Origin: Eubacteriales Family XIII. Incertae Sedis bacterium | GTDB lineage: Bacteria; Bacillota; Clostridia; Peptostreptococcales; Anaerovoracaceae | Assembly: GCA_031261395.1 (NCBI GenBank) | Contig: JAISJT010000074.1 | Span: 1 to 32,707 of the forward strand | Direction of reading: 5' to 3' | Length of the DNA stretch: 32,707 bases | In this document: positions 23,388 to 31,169 of the stretch, one piece after another | Numbering within the stretch: position 1 is the first letter of the stretch | Layout of the letters: each line of letters starts with the position of its first letter | Notes under the pieces: model-generated | What the model saw: the letters and a program-made list of their open reading frames with translations, nothing else | What the model was told of the DNA's origin: nothing | Databases searched by the model: none | Position numbers and translations under genes: made by a program

Positions 23388-25104
23388 CGCTTTTCCGATC
23401 ATCCTTTTGGTGGCCGCGATTTTCGCGGCCCTCATTTTTATTGGGAAACCTTTATATGATGACTATTCCTTGTCTGCCGAGCAGGTGGATCTGCGTGTGT
23501 ATTTTGGACTGACCGAGGCAGAGGATGCCCCCGTCATCCTTGGCGATACGCGGGCATCGGTCAATGCGAAAGTATTTGATGGCGTCATTTACTGGGATGC
23601 ATCAGACATTGCGAAAGTCATTGACGAGCGGTTTTATACAAATCAAGAGGACGGCCTCGTGCTTTTCACGACGGCGGACGAAGTGGTTCGGGCAAACATT
23701 GGCGATACTTTCTATACAACGCACGCTGAGATACTGCCTGCGGAGGAGCCGTCACAGGTCGATCTCGGTCATGAGATTTTGCGGGGTGCGGGCGGGCGGT
23801 TGTATCTGTCGCTTGATTTTGTAAGCCGCTATGCCAATTTTTCCTACGAGGTTTTTGACGGGCCGGACCGCATCCAGATTTATGCGGCGGACTTTGACTA
23901 TGATGCGGCGTCCGCGCTGAAGAAGACGGCTTTGCGAGTCAATGCGGACCGAAAGAGCGGTATGCTGAGGTCGCTCGCGCGCGGGGAGACGGTCTATGTG
24001 CTGAAGCCGATGGGCGACTGGACGAAGGTGCGCACGCATGACGCCCTGATTGGGTTTGTGGAAACACGGCGCTTGTCTGAGACGTCCGGCGGCAGTTTTG
24101 AGATCGCGCGAACCTATGAGGCGCCGCCATATACGGACGTTGTGAGAGACGCACCGATCGTCCTGGGCTGGAACCAGCTCACTGTCTACGATGCCAATGC
24201 ATATCTCGCAGACTATCTCGAAGGAGCGTATCCGATGAACGTGATCTCGCCGACCTGGTACACGATCACGGACGGGCAGGGCGGCGTGAACAGCATCGCG
24301 TCAAAGGCCTATGTGGATCAGGCGCATGCGCGGGGGCTTGAGGTCTGGCCGCTCGTGGATGATTTCACCGAGGGGCTTGACAGGCATAGTCTTTTGGCGC
24401 GCGGGGAGAGCCGCAGCGCGTTCATTTCCTTCCTGATAGGGCAGTGCGATGAACTCGGACTCGACGGCATCAATCTTGACTTTGAGGTCGTGCCGGAGGA
24501 TGACGGTGCGCATTTCACGCAATTGCTGCGCGAGCTTTCCGTGGCGATGCGCGCGCGGGGTCTCGTGTTTTCCGTTGACAACTATCCGCCGCGCGCCCAT
24601 ACCGAGCACTACAACAGGCGGGTACAGGGCGAGGTGGCCGACTATGTGATCATCATGGGATATGATGAACATTGGGGGTCCAGCTCCGGCGCGGGCTCCG
24701 TGGCTTCGCTGCCATTCGTCCGCGGTGCGATAGAGCGCACGCTGGCCCAGGATGTACCCGCGCGCAAAACGATCAATGCCGTGCCTTTCTACACGCGTAT
24801 CTGGACTACCTCGCACAAAGACGGGAGCGTGAGCGCGACTGCGGTAGGCCAAAAGACGCAGGCGGAGTGGATCGCCAAGCGGGAGCTTGATCCGATTTGG
24901 AGCGAGGAACTCGGCCAAAATTATACGCAAATCGATGAAGACAATACGACGCGCCAGGTCTGGCTCGAAGACGCCGACTCCATGCGCGTGCGTCTCGAGA
25001 TGATGAAATCCTACGATCTCGCCGGCGTCGCCGCCTGGCGTCTCGGACTCGAAAACGCTGCCCAGTGGGACGAGATCGCCAATTATATAAATAGTACTCA
25101 CTAA
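23335..25104 (+). CDS. Membrane-anchored GH18-family glycosidase with SH3 domain
   Basis: Predicted cell-wall-active protein of 589 residues. Basic N-terminal tail, then one membrane segment (AFPIILLVAAIFAALIFIG, about 20-38). Residues about 60-180 resemble the copper-amine-oxidase N-terminal-like (stalk) domain. A bacterial SH3 domain (about 198-250) includes GDWTKVRTHDALIGFVETRRL. The glycosidase domain (about 275-589) has the GH18 signature DGINLDFE at 377-384 with acid/base Glu384, and FSVDNYP, IIMGYDEHWG and the closing W of AGVAAWRLG. The only plausible start, ATG 23335, lies inside the mltG end and lacks a good ribosome site, so coupling to mltG is likely. YaaH/YkvQ-type members cut chitin-like or peptidoglycan sugars. 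Confidence 0.88.
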   Translation: MSSSRTKTPTTQQKKPGSAFPIILLVAAIFAALIFIGKPLYDDYSLSAEQVDLRVYFGLTEAEDAPVILGDTRASVNAKVFDGVIYWDASDIAKVIDERFYTNQEDGLVLFTTADEVVRANIGDTFYTTHAEILPAEEPSQVDLGHEILRGAGGRLYLSLDFVSRYANFSYEVFDGPDRIQIYAADFDYDAASALKKTALRVNADRKSGMLRSLARGETVYVLKPMGDWTKVRTHDALIGFVETRRLSETSGGSFEIARTYEAPPYTDVVRDAPIVLGWNQLTVYDANAYLADYLEGAYPMNVISPTWYTITDGQGGVNSIASKAYVDQAHARGLEVWPLVDDFTEGLDRHSLLARGESRSAFISFLIGQCDELGLDGINLDFEVVPEDDGAHFTQLLRELSVAMRARGLVFSVDNYPPRAHTEHYNRRVQGEVADYVIIMGYDEHWGSSSGAGSVASLPFVRGAIERTLAQDVPARKTINAVPFYTRIWTTSHKDGSVSATAVGQKTQAEWIAKRELDPIWSEELGQNYTQIDEDNTTRQVWLEDADSMRVRLEMMKSYDLAGVAAWRLGLENAAQWDEIANYINSTH

Positions 25105-25191
25105 CAACCAGAAATATATCTGTTGTTCAGAAAAACACATCTAATAAATATATTTATACCTATTGACACCACAAGATTTTCAAAGTATACT
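25103..25191 (+). promoter_or_regulatory. Promoter and candidate operators of the hipBA pair
   Basis: TTGACA (25163-25168), exactly 17 bases, TATACT (25186-25191): the best sigma-A promoter in the window. A perfect 14-base palindrome ATAAATATATTTAT (25144-25157) lies 5 bases before the -35, and an imperfect hairpin AACAACCAGA/TCTGTTGTT sits at 25103-25127. Either could be the antitoxin's binding site, as HipB-type repressors bind palindromes by their own promoter. The -10 ends 6 bases before the ATG, so the message should start at or next to the start codon. Confidence 0.65.
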
Positions 25192-25197
25192 GGCATT

Positions 25198-25515
25198 ATG
25201 AAAGAATATTTGGAAATCGATTTTGGACAAGCGGTCCGGCAGGCGCGGATCAAAAAGGGGCTGACGCTGGAGGATGTGGCCGCCCGCGCAAATCTGTCGC
25301 CTACATCTGTGCGCGCGCTTGAGTTGGGGCGCGGCTCTACCGTGTCAACGCTGATCAAGGTGCTGCGCGTGATAGACGAATTGTCTCTCGTGGAGGATTG
25401 GATCGCGCGGGGTGAGGCCTTTAGCCCCATTGCGGTCCTTCGCGAAAAAAACAAATTGGCCTATCGCCCTAAGCGTGTATCTTCAAAGCGCCCCCGGAAA
25501 GACGAGGGAAAATAG
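25198..25515 (+). CDS. hipB: HipB-like XRE-family antitoxin/repressor
   Basis: Predicted DNA-binding antitoxin of 105 residues. An XRE helix-turn-helix fills about 10-65 (FGQAVRQARIKKGLTLEDVA, then LSPTSVRALELGRGSTVSTL). The C-terminal tail is strongly basic (RPKRVSSKRPRKDEGK). The ATG at 25198 is used because the consensus promoter ends 6 bases upstream; the frame does extend to 25123, but that would start before the promoter. No Shine-Dalgarno sequence is present, so initiation is probably leaderless. It is followed after 3 bases by the kinase gene, the standard hipB-hipA order. Being a close partner of a HipA-fold kinase is the main evidence for the antitoxin role. Confidence 0.85.
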   Translation: MKEYLEIDFGQAVRQARIKKGLTLEDVAARANLSPTSVRALELGRGSTVSTLIKVLRVIDELSLVEDWIARGEAFSPIAVLREKNKLAYRPKRVSSKRPRKDEGK

Positions 25516-25518
25516 CAC

Positions 25519-26817
25519 ATGGCATTCAGGCATATAGAAGCCATAGAAGTCAGGATTTTCGGACAGGCGGTCGGGGCGCTTGCCGCCGCGCCCGGAAATA
25601 TATCCGGATACGCTTTTGAATATTTTCCGTCGTGGATCGAGCGGGGATATTCCATCAGCCCCCTGCATCTGCCGCTTGTTTCCGGCCCTGTATCCTTTGG
25701 GAGTCTGGCCGTGAATACCTGGCATCTTTTGCCGCCGGCCATCGCGGATGCCTTGCCGGACCGATTCGGAAACAGCCTGATCAATGCAAAATTGGCGGCG
25801 CTTGGAGTGGCAGCAGGTGAGATCACGCCGCTTGACCGTCTGTCCTATGTGGCGGACCGTGCGATGGGCGCCCTCGAATTCCGCCCGGCTCAGTCTATCG
25901 GGAAAGAGCGGGAAGACATCCTTGATATCGTAGAATTGGTCACGGCCGCGCGGGACGCCCTGCACGGAAATGTGGCGACGGACAAAGAATCGAAGCAGGC
26001 TCTGCAGCAGCTGCTTTCCGTTGGATCAAGCGCCGGCGGCGCCAGACCAAAGGCCGTGGTCAACCTCGATCCAAAAACGCAGGAGATCACGCCGGGACAG
26101 CGCCCGGGGATCGGTACAGAATCCTGGCTGCTCAAATTTGACGGTGTCGGTGAGGACAAAGGCCTCGGGGCGACACAGAGCTATGGCCGGATAGAATATG
26201 CTTATTCCCGGATGGCGAGGGACGCGGATATCGATATGCCCGAGACAAAATTGCTCGAGGAGAATGGCCGGGCGCACTTTATGGTGCGGCGTTTCGACCG
26301 CATAGACGGCGATGCCTCAAATCCGCCAAGGAAGCTCCATATGCAAAGCCTGTGTGCGATGGACGAGGTGGACTTCAATCTTCTCCATACAAACGGCTAC
26401 AGCTCGCTGATCACCGTGATTCGCAGGCTCGGTCTCGGCGAAGAGGCGGTCACGGAAGCTTTCCGCCGCATGGCATTCAATTATATGGCGATGAATTGCG
26501 ACGATCATTCAAAAAATTTCTCTTTCCTGATGGACGAAAGCGGGGTTTGGCGATTTGCGCCGGCCTACGACGTGACCTTTGCCTACAACTCGCAAAATAT
26601 CTGGCTCCGTGAACACCTGATGGGGGTGGACGGAAAGTTTGGCGGCGTGACGAAAAGTGATTTGCTGGAGTTTGCGAACCGTCATGGGATCATGTACGCA
26701 AAAAAAGCGCTGAAAGACGTGCGCGGCGTACTCGCTGCCTGGCCGGACTACGCAAAGCAGGCCGGATTGCCGCCCGACGCCGCGAGCGGGATCGCAGAGC
26801 AAATATCGCTGATGTAG
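25519..26817 (+). CDS. hipA: HipA-like serine/threonine kinase toxin
   Basis: Type II toxin of the HipA family, 432 residues, which in E. coli phosphorylates glutamyl-tRNA synthetase and induces dormancy. The N-terminal part carries GSLAVNTWHLLPPAIADALPDRFGNSL, the family's small N-lobe segment. The kinase core shows ESWLLKFDGVGEDKG (ATP-binding Lys), GRAHFMVRRFDR, then the catalytic motif NCDDHSKNFSF (Asp328/Asp329, Asn333) and WRFAPAYDVTF (metal-binding Asp). All key residues are in place, so it looks active. GAGGGA lies 9 bases before the ATG. HipA is commonest in Proteobacteria, so acquisition by transfer is possible but not shown. The substrate here is unknown. Confidence 0.9.
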   Translation: MAFRHIEAIEVRIFGQAVGALAAAPGNISGYAFEYFPSWIERGYSISPLHLPLVSGPVSFGSLAVNTWHLLPPAIADALPDRFGNSLINAKLAALGVAAGEITPLDRLSYVADRAMGALEFRPAQSIGKEREDILDIVELVTAARDALHGNVATDKESKQALQQLLSVGSSAGGARPKAVVNLDPKTQEITPGQRPGIGTESWLLKFDGVGEDKGLGATQSYGRIEYAYSRMARDADIDMPETKLLEENGRAHFMVRRFDRIDGDASNPPRKLHMQSLCAMDEVDFNLLHTNGYSSLITVIRRLGLGEEAVTEAFRRMAFNYMAMNCDDHSKNFSFLMDESGVWRFAPAYDVTFAYNSQNIWLREHLMGVDGKFGGVTKSDLLEFANRHGIMYAKKALKDVRGVLAAWPDYAKQAGLPPDAASGIAEQISLM

Positions 26818-26863
26818 CCCGCCGCCCGCAGCCTGTATCCCGCCGCACGCCGCACGCCGCTGA

Positions 26864-28267
26864 TCAGTGCGTGAAGCCGTGTACCTTTTGCTCGGGGGCC
26901 GCCGGGCCGAGGACGCGCGCCTCTTTCAGCTCCGCGATCGCCTTGACAAAATCATCGGCGAATTCATGCGCCATATTCATGCCGAAGTCCGCGCGGACGA
27001 CGTAGCGCTGGATGATCGTCTCCTGAAGGTCCTCGGGCAGCGGGTAGGCCGGCACCTGCCAGCCCTTCATCTGCAGGCGGTCGGCGAGGTCGTAGAGCGT
27101 CCATGCTGCGCCCGCATCTTCCTTTAGTTTGTAGCAGACTATGGGCAGTCTGGATCCGTCGTTGTAGATCTCAAACAAGCCCGTCCTCTCGACCGTTTTT
27201 GCCAGATAAACGGCGACGTCGTGCGTGCGCGCATGGATATCTTTGTAACCCTCAAATCCGTACCGCAGGAAATTGTAATACTGCCCGAGGATCTGGCTCG
27301 CGCTGCGCGAGAAATTGATCGCCATCGTAGGCATCTCGCCGCCGAGGTAGCTGACCTTGAAGATGAGTTCCTGCGGCAGATATTCCTCGTCGCGCCAAAG
27401 CACCCAGCCGATGCCCGGGTAGACGAGCCCGTATTTGTGCCCGGAGGTATTGATCGAAACGACGTTTTTCAGCCGGAAATCCCATGCGAGATCCGGCTCC
27501 ATGAATGGCGTGTACAGCCCGCCCGAGGCCGCATCGACATGGATAGGCACCGAGACCTTCGCAGTCTTGTTGTACTCCTCAAGTTTTGCGTCTAATGCCA
27601 TAATATCATCATACTCGCCCGTGTACGTGATGCCGAGGATCCCCACGACTCCGATCGTGTACTCGTCAATGTAGTCAGCGATCGTATCCGTGTCAAGACG
27701 CATACAGCCTTTGTCCATCGGCACGAGCCGCATGTCAACATCCCAATACACGCAGAATTTTTCCCAGCAGACCTGATAGCCGGAGGAGATCACGAGGTTT
27801 GGTCTTTTCGTGACTGTGTCGATGCCGGCTGCCTGCGCGCGAGTCCGCCAGCGAAATTTCATTGCCATGCCGCCGAGCATACAGGCTTCGCTGGAGCCGA
27901 CGGTCGAGGTCCCCATGAACTGCTCGTCTTTCGGCGCGTGCCAGAGGTCGGCGATGATGTTGACGCAGCGGTTCTCGATCTCGGCCGTGCGCGGATATTC
28001 GCTCTTGTCTATGGCGTTCTTTTCGAGGGTCTCGCCCATGAGCTTGGTCGCTTCGTCCTCCATATATGTCTGGCAGAAGGTCGCCAGGTTTTGGCGGGCG
28101 ACGCCTTCGTCGAGCAGTTCGTCCTTGACGAGGCGGTAGGCGATGCGCGGCAGGATGGGGCGCCGGTTCAATTTGTATTTGGGGATGTCTGTGTCCGAAG
28201 CGACCGAGCCGAAGATGGGCTCAACGCCGCTCTCGTCAGTGTTTTGATTTTTGCGTCCATACAACAT
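26864..28267 (-). CDS. gadB: Glutamate decarboxylase (GadB)
   Basis: PLP enzyme converting glutamate to GABA and CO2 with uptake of one proton; 467 residues, the family's usual size. PLP lysine Lys278 in NTSGHKYG. Also visible are GSSEACMLGGMAMKFRWR, VDAASGGLYTPFMEP (PLP Asp) and the acid-type N terminus. The last residues are KVHGFTH. In E. coli GadB a His next to the C terminus plugs the active site at neutral pH, and a His in the same place suggests the same pH switch. The start at 28267 follows AAAGGAGGAATG. It lies downstream of gadC on the same strand, with 171 bases between them holding repeats. The pair is the glutamate-dependent acid-resistance system. Confidence 0.97.
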   Translation of the reverse strand: MLYGRKNQNTDESGVEPIFGSVASDTDIPKYKLNRRPILPRIAYRLVKDELLDEGVARQNLATFCQTYMEDEATKLMGETLEKNAIDKSEYPRTAEIENRCVNIIADLWHAPKDEQFMGTSTVGSSEACMLGGMAMKFRWRTRAQAAGIDTVTKRPNLVISSGYQVCWEKFCVYWDVDMRLVPMDKGCMRLDTDTIADYIDEYTIGVVGILGITYTGEYDDIMALDAKLEEYNKTAKVSVPIHVDAASGGLYTPFMEPDLAWDFRLKNVVSINTSGHKYGLVYPGIGWVLWRDEEYLPQELIFKVSYLGGEMPTMAINFSRSASQILGQYYNFLRYGFEGYKDIHARTHDVAVYLAKTVERTGLFEIYNDGSRLPIVCYKLKEDAGAAWTLYDLADRLQMKGWQVPAYPLPEDLQETIIQRYVVRADFGMNMAHEFADDFVKAIAELKEARVLGPAAPEQKVHGFTH

Positions 28268-28318
28268 GTTTCATTCCTCCTTTGTCATTCCCGCATCATC
28301 TGTCATTCTGCGCCATCT

Positions 28319-28380
28319 GTCATTCCCGGGCGATTGCGAAGCAATCGGTGAGCCGCAGGCGAACGTAACCCTGGGAATCT
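28319..28380 (-). repeat. Palindromic repeat element (family B), intergenic copy
   Basis: Read on the minus strand it runs from GATTCCCAG through GTTCGCC, TGCGG and GCTCACC to a hairpin GATTGCTTCGCAATC and then GGGAATGAC. The element inside ecfA (10234-10301) has the same blocks in the same order, with its hairpin changed on both arms. Two truncated ends of the same kind (TCATTCCCG, TCATTCTGCG) lie just left of it at 28284-28318. Confidence 0.8.
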
Positions 28381-28384
28381 ACGG

Positions 28385-28431
28385 ATATGATCACCTTGGA
28401 TTCGCCGATCAAGTCGGCGAATGACGGCGGG
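28385..28431 (+). repeat. Palindromic repeat element (family A), second intergenic copy
   Basis: ATTCGCCGA, loop TCAAG, TCGGCGAAT, then GACGGCGG. Compared with the copy at 14786, three stem positions differ on one arm with matching changes on the other. It lies 8 bases beyond the gadC stop, between gadC and gadB. Confidence 0.8.
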
Positions 28432-28438
28432 TTTTTCT

Positions 28439-29959
28439 TTATGACGACGGTTCTGCTTTGTCTGGCCGGTTTTCGGCCTTGGGTGCGATGGCGTGCTCGC
28501 CTCTTGCCCGCGGGTGTACGAATTTATTTTGTTCGTGATGCTTCAGGTGCACGTGCTGATAATTCGGATCGGAATGCTTCCTCCCGTAGACCTGATAAAT
28601 CACAAATGGCGCGATTAGCGTCACCACGAAGCTGATGATAAGGATCGTCATATACGCTCCGCTCTCGCCGCTGGCCAGAGTAGACGGCGGGACAAAACTG
28701 ATGACGAGCGCAAACGCCGACACGATGAAACCCACGATGGCGAAGATGTATTTGCCCGGTTTCCCGCCGGGAACATGATACGAGCGCTCGATGTCCCCAC
28801 GCCCCGCCAGCTTGAGGTAGGCGATGAACAGCAGCAGATAGCCCACTAAGTAGATGACCACCGTCAGCGAAATGGCGATCAGGAAGGACAGGTTGCTGCT
28901 CCCGCCGCTGCCAAAGGTCAGCACCGCGGCCCAGGCCGTCACGATGATGCCCTGGATCATCACGAGGAAGACCGGCACGTCGTGTTTGTTGACCGAGGCG
29001 AACTTTGGCGGCAGCAGTCCTTTCTGCGCGGCGGCATAGATGCCGCGCGACGGGCCGACGACCCAGCTGGCCACTTCGCCGATGACGCCGAGAATGAGCA
29101 GCAGCGCGACGACCGTGACCGCCCAGCCCAGCCCCTTGTTGAAGTGCAGGAAGAGCGTGCTGATCGTCTGCACGACGCCGCTCGAAAGATTCAGATCGGA
29201 CGAGGAGATCGTAGACGCTACCGTCAGGCCGCCAATCGTATTCAGCACGATGGCGAGGATGACGAGCATGATCATGCACAGCGGATAGTTGCGCTTGGGG
29301 TTGTCGAGCTCATTGATATGCGAGGCGCTCGCTTCGACGCCCATAAAGGCGAGGATGAACGAGACAAAGACCACAAGGGTGCTGGCTTTGCTGAAATCTG
29401 GCATCAGCGCCTTGGCGCTGAAGGTGATCTGGAGCGGATTGCCGCCGGCGATGTATGAGATCCCCAGCACGAACAGCACGACGGCCGGGATGATGATTCC
29501 AAAGATAAAGCCGATCTTTGCGAGCTTCGCCGTGAAAGCCGTCCCTTGAAGCTGCGACAGGGTGATGGCCCAGAAGATGACGAGCACCGCCACGAACTTG
29601 ATCCACGGCGTGCTGTTCAGCGCCTTCCAGTCAAGGACGGTGGAGAGGGCGCCGATGATGAAATAGATCATCGTGACAAAGCCGACAGTGATCTGAAACC
29701 ACTGAAAGAATATCGCCGCAAAGCCAAACCGTTCGCCCATCATGCCGGACACCCACGAAAAGATGCCCCCCGCCTGCCATCCGTCCACGGTAGCCATCTC
29801 GGCGCTGCAAAGCGACACCGGCAAAAACCACAGGAATCCGCCAATCAGCAGGTAAAACACAAGGTTCAAGCCGCTCGTAGCAAACGTCGGATACTCATAG
29901 ACCGTCATGACCATACTTGCGGTCATTGCAAAGAAAGCAAAAAGCGTCAGTTTTTTCAT
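28439..29959 (-). CDS. gadC: Glutamate/GABA antiporter GadC (APC family)
   Basis: Inner-membrane antiporter importing glutamate and exporting GABA; 506 residues with about 12 hydrophobic helices. N-terminal KKLTLFAFFAMTASMVMTVYEYP and LPVSLCSAEMATVDGWQAGGIFSWVS are typical of the GadC branch. The hydrophilic C terminus (about 455-506: HSDPNYQHVHLKHHEQNK) is rich in His, like the pH-sensing C-plug of E. coli GadC. The ATG at 29959 is preferred over the GTG at 29968 because GGGAGG sits 8 bases before it; for the GTG that site would be adjacent. The following gene is gadB in the same orientation, with a 171-base gap. Confidence 0.93.
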   Translation of the reverse strand: MKKLTLFAFFAMTASMVMTVYEYPTFATSGLNLVFYLLIGGFLWFLPVSLCSAEMATVDGWQAGGIFSWVSGMMGERFGFAAIFFQWFQITVGFVTMIYFIIGALSTVLDWKALNSTPWIKFVAVLVIFWAITLSQLQGTAFTAKLAKIGFIFGIIIPAVVLFVLGISYIAGGNPLQITFSAKALMPDFSKASTLVVFVSFILAFMGVEASASHINELDNPKRNYPLCMIMLVILAIVLNTIGGLTVASTISSSDLNLSSGVVQTISTLFLHFNKGLGWAVTVVALLLILGVIGEVASWVVGPSRGIYAAAQKGLLPPKFASVNKHDVPVFLVMIQGIIVTAWAAVLTFGSGGSSNLSFLIAISLTVVIYLVGYLLLFIAYLKLAGRGDIERSYHVPGGKPGKYIFAIVGFIVSAFALVISFVPPSTLASGESGAYMTILIISFVVTLIAPFVIYQVYGRKHSDPNYQHVHLKHHEQNKFVHPRARGEHAIAPKAENRPDKAEPSS

Positions 29960-29996
29960 CGGACCCACCTCCCATCGAATATCATTTCATGACAAT

Positions 29997-30007
29997 TCTA
30001 TACCACA
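29997..30007 (-). promoter_or_regulatory. Possible extended -10 promoter element of gadC
   Basis: On the minus strand TGTGGTATAGA, about 37 bases before the gadC ATG, leaving room for the GGGAGG site in a short leader. The -35 region is poor (TGTTTA at 17-base spacing). Confidence 0.4.
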
Positions 30008-30045
30008 GAATCAAAAATTTAAACATCCGGACCGGCGGTCTTATC

Positions 30046-30125
30046 ACTTCATGACGTACTGCGGCGCAAATCGGTCAAAAAACGCTCGTTTTTTGACCGA
30101 TTTGGCTCCGTATACGTCATGAAGT
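30046..30125. repeat. 80-base near-perfect palindrome between gadC and lplA
   Basis: Outer arms ACTTCATGACGTA (30046-30058) and TACGTCATGAAGT (30113-30125) are perfect complements. Inner arms AAATCGGTCAAAAAACG (30068-30084) and CGTTTTTTGACCGATTT (30087-30103) are perfect over 17 bp around a 2-base centre. Only the 9-base steps between them are mismatched. On the plus strand a T-run (30127-30131) follows, so it could end transcription, yet it lies between two divergent genes. Confidence 0.85.
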
Positions 30126-30148
30126 ATTTTTGTGATAGTATTTGTACT

Positions 30149-31159
30149 ATGATTTATGTAGCGACAAATTCGGATCGGGCTTCGTTTGCCTTTGCTGCCG
30201 AGGAATACGTGATGCATGACCTGAGGCCGCAGGAGCCAGTTCTCATGCTTTGGTCTACGCGGCCGACCGTGATGATCGGCGCCAATCAGGTGGTCGATCT
30301 CGAAATCGACAGGGCGAAAGCTGAGGCTGCAGGCGTTGATATCGTACGCCGCTCGTCCGGAGGCGGGACGATATTTACCGATCCCGGGACCTTGCTGTAT
30401 ACGATTATTCTTCCCTATGGCGAACAGACCGACCCCAAAGATGTGGTGAGAGATCACTTGTCAAAACCGGTCATCTCGGCCATTGCCTCTTTGGGCGCTG
30501 CCGCCGTTTTGGAAGGACGAAACGACATCCTGATTGACGGCAAAAAGATATCCGGCATCGCGCAGTTCATCAAATACGGGTACCTGACCAGCCACGGCTC
30601 GCTGCTTTTTGATGCGGATCTCGACATGCTTTCCGGTCTCTTGACCGTCGATAATGAAAAGATCACTTCGAAGGCCCTGCGCTCGGTGCGGAGCCGTGTC
30701 GCGAATATTACAGAGTCAGTAGAAGAAAAGAATATCGAATCGTTCAAATCCGCACTGCTCAAAAGTTTCAAAGATCCGAACCGATTCGCGTCCTACGAAC
30801 TCACTGCCGCCGATCTTGCGGCAATCGACCGGATCCGGAAGGAAAAATACGAGGGTCCGCAGTGGACCTACGGGCGCACGCCTTCCTATACGTTTCACAA
30901 TGCCGGACGTTTTCCCGGCGGGCGCATCGAGGTCTTCCTTGATATCAAAGGCAGCGTCATTCAGGAGTGCAGGATCACTGGTGATTTCCTCGCGCTTCAT
31001 CCGATAGAAACAATTGAGGCGCAGCTGACCGGCGTAAGGCATGACAAAAAATCCATCGACAAAGCGCTTGCCAAGGCGTCAGGCAATGCGGACTTAGACG
31101 CACTGGGTTCCGTCACGCTATCCGAACTCGCGGAAGTCCTGTCAGATATCTCAAAATGA
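30149..31159 (+). CDS. lplA: Lipoate-protein ligase A
   Basis: Attaches lipoate to the E2 and GcvH domains through lipoyl-AMP; 336 residues. Family motifs: RRSSGGGTIFTD (67-78), GTLLYTI, GRNDILIDGKKISGIAQF with Lys132/Lys133, HGSLLFDADLDML and VRSRVANITE. The accessory C-terminal domain is present (TPSYTFHNAGRFPGGRIEVF), so it should be able to activate lipoate itself. The frame also has ATG 30119, but that lies in the right arm of the 80-base palindrome. ATG 30149 gives the normal N terminus (MIYVATNSDRASFAFAAEEY). No ribosome site precedes it. A TGATAGTAT extended -10 (30133-30141) ends 7 bases upstream, so leaderless initiation is possible. Confidence 0.94.
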   Translation: MIYVATNSDRASFAFAAEEYVMHDLRPQEPVLMLWSTRPTVMIGANQVVDLEIDRAKAEAAGVDIVRRSSGGGTIFTDPGTLLYTIILPYGEQTDPKDVVRDHLSKPVISAIASLGAAAVLEGRNDILIDGKKISGIAQFIKYGYLTSHGSLLFDADLDMLSGLLTVDNEKITSKALRSVRSRVANITESVEEKNIESFKSALLKSFKDPNRFASYELTAADLAAIDRIRKEKYEGPQWTYGRTPSYTFHNAGRFPGGRIEVFLDIKGSVIQECRITGDFLALHPIETIEAQLTGVRHDKKSIDKALAKASGNADLDALGSVTLSELAEVLSDISK

Positions 31160-31169
31160 ACCGTACGGG

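Noticed and set aside
26818..26863. GC-rich direct repeats (CCGCACGCCG) after hipA as an attachment site
   Set aside because: Very short, low complexity, and there is no integrase or matching second copy in the window.
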